Shown in pieces: positions 27,193-33,100 of a stretch of DNA of 35,095 nt. The notes under the pieces were generated by a model. It ran no database searches. It was not told the DNA's origin and worked only from the letters and a program-made list of their open reading frames with translations. Source of the DNA: a virus; IMG/VR virus record IMGVR_UViG_3300012359_000039, positions 1-35,095 of that record; one strand, written 5' to 3'. Position 1 is the first letter of the stretch, and the number at the start of each line of letters is the position of its first letter. Both the position numbers and the translations under genes were made by a program.

Positions 27193-27740
27193 GCGCCCTC
27201 TTCCAGGTCACCGCCGCAGACGTGGCCAGCACGAATGACGAGTGGTACACCCCCCGGTGGATATTCGGCGCGGCCGGGCTCACTTTCGACCTGGACGTAT
27301 GCGCCCCGGTCGCACCCGAGTTCCGGACATGCCCGGCACGGCGGTACCTGACTGTGCTAGATGACGGTCTCACCGCGCCGTGGGACGGGCTGGTGTGGAT
27401 GAACCCGCCCTACAGCAACCCGGCCCCGTGGGTCGACCGGTTCATTAATCATCCGTCCGGGCTGGCACTAACCCCGGCATCAAATAGCCATTGGCGAGGA
27501 AGGTACGTCAGGGCTGCTGACGGCATCGCCCTGATATGCGTCAGCGGGAGCACGCGAAACAACAACTACGGCCCTAGCTGGAATCACGTAGGGTTCGGCA
27601 GGCCGGACGGCAGTCAGGTCAGCTATCCGACCGCCCTGATCCTGGCGGCACGGGGCGATCTGGCGCTAAGCGCGCTCGAACGGGTGGCGACAGTCGATCC
27701 GTACGCGGGCGGTGCCTGGTTTGTGCGGCCGGGCAGGTAA
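27189..27740 (+). CDS. Phage DNA N6-adenine methyltransferase (Dam-like), 183 aa
   Basis: ATG at 27189 overlaps the previous stop. DEWYTP (17-22), FDLDVCAP (33-40) and the catalytic NPPYSNPAPWVDRF (72-85) match the phage N6-adenine methyltransferase family, which uses S-adenosylmethionine and shields phage DNA from host restriction. No restriction enzyme partner is encoded nearby, so it is an orphan enzyme. It is last in the plus-strand run, before a stem-loop. Confidence 0.9.
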   Translation: MSALFQVTAADVASTNDEWYTPRWIFGAAGLTFDLDVCAPVAPEFRTCPARRYLTVLDDGLTAPWDGLVWMNPPYSNPAPWVDRFINHPSGLALTPASNSHWRGRYVRAADGIALICVSGSTRNNNYGPSWNHVGFGRPDGSQVSYPTALILAARGDLALSALERVATVDPYAGGAWFVRPGR

Positions 27741-27764
27741 GCGGCCGCCCGGAACGCGAAAACA

Positions 27765-27790
27765 GGCCCTCGCACGTCTGTGCGAGGGCC
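27765..27790. terminator. Bidirectional terminator
   Basis: GGCCCTCGCAC and GTGCGAGGGCC form a perfect 11-bp stem around GTCT. It lies between the end of the methyltransferase gene and the convergent holin-like gene. On the minus strand it is followed by TGTTTTCG, on the plus strand by CTGTTCTC. Confidence 0.8.
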
Positions 27791-27820
27791 CTGTTCTCAC
27801 CCCGGGAAGGGTCAGGCGTA

Positions 27821-28000
27821 CTACGGCGGAGGCGGCCGGTTCGGCGCCCGGTAGACGCCGAGCGAGCTGGCGGCCAGTACCGCCAGCGACACCCACGGGT
27901 TGCCCGGCCCCCACGCCTGCAGGGCCACCGTCAGCGCCGCGCCGGCCACGGCGACGGCGAGCTTGCGGTGCCCGGCCAGCCAGGCGCGCACACGTTTCAC
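27821..28000 (-). CDS. Holin-like membrane protein, 59 aa
   Basis: GTG at 28000 with GGGAGG six bases upstream. A basic start (KRVRAWLAGHRK) is followed by a hydrophobic pair of helices (about 13-28 and 33-50) and the end VYRAPNRPPPP. This basic-start, two-helix, VYxxPN-Pro-rich layout is typical of small proteins beside actinophage lysins that are taken as holins. It is last in the minus-strand lysis/tail operon. Confidence 0.68.
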   Translation of the reverse strand: MKRVRAWLAGHRKLAVAVAGAALTVALQAWGPGNPWVSLAVLAASSLGVYRAPNRPPPP

Positions 28001-28098
28001 CGGGGCCTCCCGCGCCTGGAATGAAAGGTAAAATAGAACACGAGTGCCCCGGCGGTGCGCTAACATCCCGGGGCTTGGCCACCACTTCACGGGAAGTG

Positions 28099-28848
28099 AT
28101 GACGCTGAAGACCATACCTCTGGGCGGCAAGAAGGCCGTCGGCCGGGCCGCGCAGGTCGACGATGCCGACCACGAGCTAGTCGGCCAGTACAGCTGGCAC
28201 ATCTACGAGAGAGAACGTGAGGGGCGCCGCGAAGGCCCGTATGCGGTTACGTCTATCGGGCGCGGGCCCAGCAGGGTCCTATACATGCACAAGCTGCTCA
28301 CCGGCTGGCCGCAGACCCGGCACGTGGATGGCAATGGCCTCAATAATCAGAGGTCAAACCTCCAGCCGATCCGCCCGGCCGAGCCAGGACTCTGCGCCTG
28401 CGGCTGCGGACAGCGCCTGAAGCGCGACACGGGGCGGCGAATACCGACCTGGGCGAAGGGCCACTACGGCAAAGGTGCCCGTTCTGCCAAGTGGAAGGGT
28501 GACGACGCCTCTTACGGAGCGATCCACGCCTACCTGCGCAAGCACTTCCCGAAGGCCGGGATCTGCGAGGAGTGCGGGCAGGCAAAGCGCACCGATTACG
28601 CGCTGATCAAGGGCCGCGAATACTCCCGCAACCGGGAGGACTACCGCGAGCTGTGCGAACGCTGTCACATTCGCTACGACGATATCGGCGGCAGCCGGTG
28701 GCGCGGAACGGCAACCGCGTCAGCGGCCGGCGAGCCGATCTGTGCTTGCGGCTGCGGAGAGCCAGCCGGATGGAATGCTCACACATCCCGCTGGCGCAGG
28801 TTCGCGCAAGGGCATCATACGAAAGAAGCTCAGCGCGGTAACTCTTAG
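28099..28848 (+). CDS. Composite HNH homing-type nuclease, 249 aa
   Basis: ATG at 28099 (or GTG 28096). Residues 1-60 and the HNH core (MHKLLTGWPQTRHVDGNG, LNNQRSNLQP) match the nuclease at 16333-16863. The AP2 domain is replaced by two CACGCG zinc knuckles (about 99-104 and 215-220), a basic AKGHYGKG repeat-like unit and a second HNH/zinc segment (CEECG ... LCERCHIRYD, 156-193). It is inserted on the opposite strand between holin-like and lysin genes and ends tail-to-tail with the lysin, so it looks like an invading selfish gene in the lysis cassette. Confidence 0.85.
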   Translation: MTLKTIPLGGKKAVGRAAQVDDADHELVGQYSWHIYEREREGRREGPYAVTSIGRGPSRVLYMHKLLTGWPQTRHVDGNGLNNQRSNLQPIRPAEPGLCACGCGQRLKRDTGRRIPTWAKGHYGKGARSAKWKGDDASYGAIHAYLRKHFPKAGICEECGQAKRTDYALIKGREYSRNREDYRELCERCHIRYDDIGGSRWRGTATASAAGEPICACGCGEPAGWNAHTSRWRRFAQGHHTKEAQRGNS

Positions 28849-29822
28849 TTACAATGCCACGCGACGGTCGCCGGGCCGTCGTCGACGCGGGTGAACGCGC
28901 ACCCGTTGCAGTCGGCCGGGGTGCCGATGTCGTAGGACAGGGTGCCGTCGACGGTCTTGTGCCCGGCGCCGAACGGCGCCGAGCTCAGGTGCGCGACCCG
29001 CAGGTCCACGACCGGCGGCGTGTCCTGGACGCCTTCCCAGTCGCTGAAGAGCACGATCTGCCGGGCGGCGCCGGCCGGCCAGGTGCGGGATTCGCGGATG
29101 CCGCGCGGCGATGCGATGAGCCCTGATGGCATGTCGTCCTCCGTGGTTGCGGGGCGGGCTGGCGGGCCGGCCTGTGGCCGCGGCCACTGGCCGAAGTCCG
29201 TCGAGGTGCCCTCGTGGATGTTGACGTCGGCGCCGGCCAGCGGCGTGGTGCCGGCCGTCTGGTACAGCACCGCCCGCGGGTCGACGCGATGACTGCCGTC
29301 CCTGTTCAGCGGGGACCACGCGACGGTCTGCCAGGCCATGGCGGCCAGCCCCGCGTCGAGCGCCCGGGAGCACGCCCAGTACCCGCCGTAGGCGCCCACC
29401 TTGTACGGGCGCTTCAGCATGTTGATCGCGCGGAAGTAATCGGCGGCCGGCCCGAGCTTGACGATCGCGTTCTGCGGGGTGTCGGCCAGGTGCGGGGCGT
29501 AGTCGGGTATGTCGAAGTCGATGGCGAAGTACACCGTCATCCCGGCGGGGGCAGCGAGCGCGGTGAGCTGCCGGGTGGCCAGCTCGCCGTCCTTGCGCCC
29601 CTGGTCCGCGCCCCCGGTCACCGCGCCGGCGGCGTACTCGAACGCGAGGAAGACGGAGATCCCGGCGGTGATCAGGGCGTGCGCCTCGCTGGCGGTGATG
29701 TTCTTCCCCATCGAGGCGAAGCCGGGCTCGGAGTCCCATCCGATGTACCGGCCGACGGCGGTGATCCCGGCCGCCTTCAGGGCGGCGGCGGGCGGCCGGA
29801 TCGTGGAGTAGTCGACGATCAC
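28845..29822 (-). CDS. Lysin: DUF1906 glycoside hydrolase-like protein, 325 aa
   Basis: GTG at 29822 (VIVDYSTIRPP) with TAGGAG upstream is chosen over ATG 29909, which would run through the previous gene. Residues 1-215 carry the DUF1906 pattern: DYS at the start, GRYIGWD, then VYFAIDFDIPD and GAYGGYWACSRAL, a TIM-barrel fold related to Rv2525c and GH25-type muramidases. The Asp/Glu after the strands would be catalytic. The C-terminal 90 residues may bind the cell wall. No signal peptide: release would depend on the holin. Confidence 0.85.
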   Translation of the reverse strand: MIVDYSTIRPPAAALKAAGITAVGRYIGWDSEPGFASMGKNITASEAHALITAGISVFLAFEYAAGAVTGGADQGRKDGELATRQLTALAAPAGMTVYFAIDFDIPDYAPHLADTPQNAIVKLGPAADYFRAINMLKRPYKVGAYGGYWACSRALDAGLAAMAWQTVAWSPLNRDGSHRVDPRAVLYQTAGTTPLAGADVNIHEGTSTDFGQWPRPQAGPPARPATTEDDMPSGLIASPRGIRESRTWPAGAARQIVLFSDWEGVQDTPPVVDLRVAHLSSAPFGAGHKTVDGTLSYDIGTPADCNGCAFTRVDDGPATVAWHCN

Positions 29823-29833
29823 GCGGTTTTCTC

Positions 29834-30226
29834 CTATCCGGCGGGCAGCCGGTAGTAGCGTGCCCACTTCGCGAATGACGGGGACGGCGGCGGCAGCATG
29901 CCGGGGCACCCCAGTCCCCGCCAGGTCGCCCGGGCGTCGGAGACGATCTGCACGCCGAGCAGCGTCGCCTTCCCCGTCGCGGGGCTGACGGTGATGGGCA
30001 GGCCCGCGAGGTCGGCGTTGAACTTACACGAGCTGGTGACGGCGCGCTGCAGTGCGCGGACCTGCTGCGCGAGGACCGCGTCGCTGGCGGTGATCCGCGC
30101 GGCGTTGCGGTTGCCGGCATACACCGCGTACCAGGTGCCGGCGAGCACCACCGCGATGGTGGCCAGGATGGTGCAGGTGAACAGGATGACGGCCCTGGAC
30201 CCGGGCGGCTCGCGGTCACGGCTCAC
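29834..30226 (-). CDS. Single-pass membrane protein of the lysis region, 130 aa
   Basis: GTG at 30226 overlaps the upstream stop. One N-terminal helix (AVILFTCTILATIAVVLAGT) anchors an external-looking domain with two Cys, rich in Ala/Gly. It sits between a coiled-coil membrane protein and the lysin. It could be a spanin-like, holin-partner or host-envelope protein; the first is less expected in Gram-positive hosts. Confidence 0.6.
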   Translation of the reverse strand: MSRDREPPGSRAVILFTCTILATIAVVLAGTWYAVYAGNRNAARITASDAVLAQQVRALQRAVTSSCKFNADLAGLPITVSPATGKATLLGVQIVSDARATWRGLGCPGMLPPPSPSFAKWARYYRLPAG

Positions 30227-30468
30227 GGTCCGCCCGGCCTCCCGTGATGCCCGATGCCCAGCTCGGTCTCGACGTGGCCCAGCCGGTCGGCCAGGCGCCC
30301 CAGGGTGAGGCTGTACTCCTCGAGCTGCCCGCTGAGTTTCCTGACGGCCAGGGTGTTCTCCCGCAGGGTGGTGGCGGTCCGCCAGATGGCCCGGACGAGC
30401 GCGGCGATGCCGCCCAGGACGACGACGGCGGAGGCCAGGAACGCGGCGACGCTGCTGCCCTGGCTCAC
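30223..30468 (-). CDS. Membrane protein with coiled coil, 81 aa
   Basis: GTG at 30468, GGGGG upstream. A membrane helix (VAAFLASAVVVLGGIAALV) is followed by a heptad-rich helix (LRENTLAVRKLSGQLEEYSL, LGRLADRLGHVETELG). This is the arrangement of the DUF2746-like proteins often found next to actinophage lysins and taken as holin or antiholin candidates. Confidence 0.62.
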   Translation of the reverse strand: MSQGSSVAAFLASAVVVLGGIAALVRAIWRTATTLRENTLAVRKLSGQLEEYSLTLGRLADRLGHVETELGIGHHGRPGGP

Positions 30469-30513
30469 GGTGCCCCCGCTCAGAGGCTCACATGGCCTGT
30501 CACCTGACTGGTG

Positions 30514-30891
30514 TCACAAAGCCACATGACCGATTATCGTCCATCCGGCCGTGGTGTACACGACGCCGCCGGACGGGCTGGACGACCAGTGGCAGGAGCC
30601 GTCGGGCTGCATCCGGACCGACCTGGCGACGACCGTCTCCCCGGTGGCGTTGTTCGACAGCACGTCCCCCGTGCTGACCTGCGCGAACTCGGTGACCACG
30701 GTCACCGGGACCTGCGCGGCGGGCGATGTGAGCTGCCCGGTCAGCACCCCGGCGGCGTCCATCAGCGCGGTGCCGCCCGCCGCGGACGCGGGCCCGAACA
30801 GGGACAGGTGCGTGCCCGCGGCGTCGATCGACACGACCTGGGCGACGAACAGGAACGCCTGCCCGGCCCGCAGGTCAGCGAGCGTCGTCAT
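30514..30891 (-). CDS. Minor structural (tail) protein, 125 aa
   Basis: ATG at 30891 overlaps the upstream stop (TGATG). The product is beta-rich (FLFVAQVVSIDAAGTHLSLF, VPVTVVTEFAQVSTGDVLSN) and ends with a Trp-rich strand, like small tail-tip or decoration proteins. Its position just after another tail-type protein supports a virion role. Confidence 0.55.
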   Translation of the reverse strand: MTTLADLRAGQAFLFVAQVVSIDAAGTHLSLFGPASAAGGTALMDAAGVLTGQLTSPAAQVPVTVVTEFAQVSTGDVLSNNATGETVVARSVRMQPDGSCHWSSSPSGGVVYTTAGWTIIGHVAL

Positions 30892-31397
30892 CAGCTGATC
30901 CGGTCCAGGACCAGGGCCGACTGGGCGTGCACGATCGTGGAGGTGGCCGAGCTGGTGTTCTGCGCCCACTTGAACTGCATGTTCCCGGCCGACGCGGCGA
31001 CGGCGAGGGTGCCGGTCATCATGACGCCGTGCAGGTTCCCGGCGCCGGCGGTCGCTGAGGAGGGGGTGTCGGTGGCGGTCTGCCCGTCGCCGGCGCGGGC
31101 GACGGACCCGGTGTTGTTCCAGCCGGCCCAGGTGTACCGGAACGTGGCGCTGGCGGGCACCGTCCAGCCCCATTTCAGGTCGGAGGACCCGGCGGTGCCG
31201 CCCTCGAAGTTGAGGTAGCAGCGGACGAAGTAGACCGCGCTGGCGGCGACGGCGACGACCAGCTCGCTGTCGTTGACCAGCGTCGTCGATGAGGTGACGG
31301 ACTGGTCGGCGGTCTTGTACGCGGCGAGCGGGACGAACCAGCTGTCGACGTCGCTGGCCGTGAGGATCTGCCCGACGACCCAGCTGGGTACCGGCAT
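30891..31397 (-). CDS. Phage tail-tip/minor tail protein, 168 aa
   Basis: ATG at 31397 with GGAGG six bases upstream. VPSWVVGQILTASDVDSWFV followed by repeated Ser/Thr-rich beta strands (VYFVRCYLNFEGGTAGSSDL, ATFRYTWAGWNNTGSVA) is a pattern seen in actinophage minor tail proteins. It follows the larger baseplate-type gene in tail order. Confidence 0.68.
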   Translation of the reverse strand: MPVPSWVVGQILTASDVDSWFVPLAAYKTADQSVTSSTTLVNDSELVVAVAASAVYFVRCYLNFEGGTAGSSDLKWGWTVPASATFRYTWAGWNNTGSVARAGDGQTATDTPSSATAGAGNLHGVMMTGTLAVAASAGNMQFKWAQNTSSATSTIVHAQSALVLDRIS

Positions 31398-31429
31398 TCA
31401 GCCTCCGTGATCGGTGAGAGGATGCGGGC

Positions 31430-31717
31430 ATGGATGACCTGGCGGCGTTCGCGGCCGCCCGGCTGGACGAGGCTGAACCGCTCGCCGGCACAGAGCTTGA
31501 CTTGCGGTTCATCAGGGCCGCGCGGGCGATCCTGGCCGAGCACGCCCATGAGCGCGGCCGGTCATACCTGGAGACGCCGGACGGTCCCGTGCAGGGCTGC
31601 GTGATCTGCGGCCTGGACGACGGCGTCGTGTTCCATGACGGCTGGTGCAAGACGGTGCGCCACCTCGCCGCCATCTGGGACGGCCACCCGGGCTACCGGC
31701 CGGAGTGGAAGCCGTAA
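31430..31717 (+). CDS. DUF6221-like moron protein on the opposite strand, 95 aa
   Basis: ATG at 31430 with GAGAGGA about 9 bases upstream. A helical N-terminus is followed by VQGCVICGLDDGVVFHDGWC and a short end (HPGYRPEW), the Cys-pair/His pattern of small actinobacterial proteins of the DUF6221 type. It is a lone plus-strand gene inside the minus-strand tail operon, starting 32 bp from a divergent tail gene. Its 3' half covers the end of the next tail gene antisense. A classic extra gene (moron); function unknown. Confidence 0.75.
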   Translation: MDDLAAFAAARLDEAEPLAGTELDLRFIRAARAILAEHAHERGRSYLETPDGPVQGCVICGLDDGVVFHDGWCKTVRHLAAIWDGHPGYRPEWKP

Positions 31718-33043
31718 GAACGCCAGCGAATTGCTGTCGAGTTTCCCCAGCGTCGGGTTGTCCAGGGTGAAGAACGACCCGTACTTGGACGCGTCCATCA
31801 GCGTCCACGTGGTCAGCCACGAGGACTGCACCGAGTCCCACACGTGGGTGATCCCGGCGATGAAGCAGTCTTTCGAGACGGGCGTCGCGAGGCCGGCGGG
31901 CCGGTGCCACACCTGGATGCGGTCGCCGATCTCGCGGCCGAGGACCTGCGGCCACAGGTTCCCGGGGTCCGCCGCCGGGTCGACCTGGAGCGACTCGAAC
32001 CGGTCCTCGCCGCCCCTGGCGACGGCCAGCACCCACTGGGCCCAGTTCAGCGCGTCGCTGTCGTTCTGCAGGATCAGGTCAGCGCGCGCGTAGGTCCGGG
32101 GGAACAGGTACTTGGCGATGCTCGCGGCGTCCTTGACCTCCTGCAGGCTGCTGCTGCCGGCCCGGGTGGCCTGGATGTCGTTGCCGATCGTGGTGTCGTC
32201 GCTGGCCCGGCCGACGGCCGCGTAGGCCAGTTCGGTGCCGGCCGCCTGGACGGTGCCGGGCAGGTCCCCGAACACGGCCTGCACCGTGGCGGACCGGGCG
32301 TCGGTCAGCAGTGCCTGCCGCCGCCGGAACACGACCGCCCCGGCCCCGTTGCAGTACAGCTGGCCGATCTCGCTGTCGGCCGCGACCTGCATGAGGTTCA
32401 GGGCGGTGTCGCCGAGGGTGGTGCCCTGCAGCAGCGAGTTGCCGGTGTCGATGACGCTGCGCTCGGCGGAGGTGTACCACCCGGCGCGGGTCAGGATGTC
32501 GCGGACCCGGGCGCCGGTGTCCGCGCCGACCCCCTCAACTGACGTAGGCGGAAGGGTGATCCCGGCGAGGACCTTGAACGCGTCGGTGGCGGGCAGCGTC
32601 AGCTCGGCGTAGCCGCCCTCGTAGGACACCGTGGCGGGCAGCCACCCGTCGGCGAACCCGGAGTACAGCGGGTACGCGCCGGCCCCGAAATTGCAGCGGG
32701 ACCGCACCGGCACCATGGCGGCGAGCTGGGTGACCCCCCCGGTGACGTAGGGCCCGGCGAGGTTGTCCGGGTCGAACCGGCCGTCGGAGTTGTCGAGCAG
32801 GATCGAGATGGTGCCCGGCTGATAGTTCCACAAGGGCCCCTGCAGTCTCGTCGACGGCCGGGTGATGGTGAACCCGAGGACCCACTGGCTGATCGGCGTC
32901 CAGGCGGTGGCGGTGCCGAGGGTGCCGGTGCCCAGTCCCGGCCCGGTGTTCAGGAAGATGGCGGTGCCGCCCTGCGCGGGGCTGTCCGGGACGAGGCCGG
33001 CCTCGACGATGATCTGCGGGAGGACGGGCAGGGGGCTGGTCAC
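31562..33043 (-). CDS. Minor tail / baseplate hub-type protein with extended end, 493 aa
   Basis: ATG at 33043. Domains: beta-rich N-terminus with TFWNYQPG-like strand LQGPLWNYQPGTISILLDNS and GRFDPDN, central region with GWYTSAERSVIDTGNSLLQG, and C-terminal KDCFIAGITHVWDSVQSSWL. This is the organisation of siphovirus minor tail proteins downstream of the tape measure. The virion-like part ends at about NSLAFL (near 31715). The last 50 codons run antisense through the plus-strand gene, so the native stop was probably displaced by that insertion. Confidence 0.78.
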   Translation of the reverse strand: MTSPLPVLPQIIVEAGLVPDSPAQGGTAIFLNTGPGLGTGTLGTATAWTPISQWVLGFTITRPSTRLQGPLWNYQPGTISILLDNSDGRFDPDNLAGPYVTGGVTQLAAMVPVRSRCNFGAGAYPLYSGFADGWLPATVSYEGGYAELTLPATDAFKVLAGITLPPTSVEGVGADTGARVRDILTRAGWYTSAERSVIDTGNSLLQGTTLGDTALNLMQVAADSEIGQLYCNGAGAVVFRRRQALLTDARSATVQAVFGDLPGTVQAAGTELAYAAVGRASDDTTIGNDIQATRAGSSSLQEVKDAASIAKYLFPRTYARADLILQNDSDALNWAQWVLAVARGGEDRFESLQVDPAADPGNLWPQVLGREIGDRIQVWHRPAGLATPVSKDCFIAGITHVWDSVQSSWLTTWTLMDASKYGSFFTLDNPTLGKLDSNSLAFLRLPLRPVARVAVPDGGEVAHRLAPAVMEHDAVVQAADHAALHGTVRRLQV

Positions 33044-33100
33044 GGGGGCCTCCGCACTGTAGGCGGGCCCGTAGACGGGCGGGGTACGTCATCTAGGTCA

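Noticed and set aside
31562-31714. Last 50 codons of the tail protein as a genuine domain
   Set aside because: They are antisense to a well-formed plus-strand gene and differ in composition from the rest, so they are taken as read-through after insertion.
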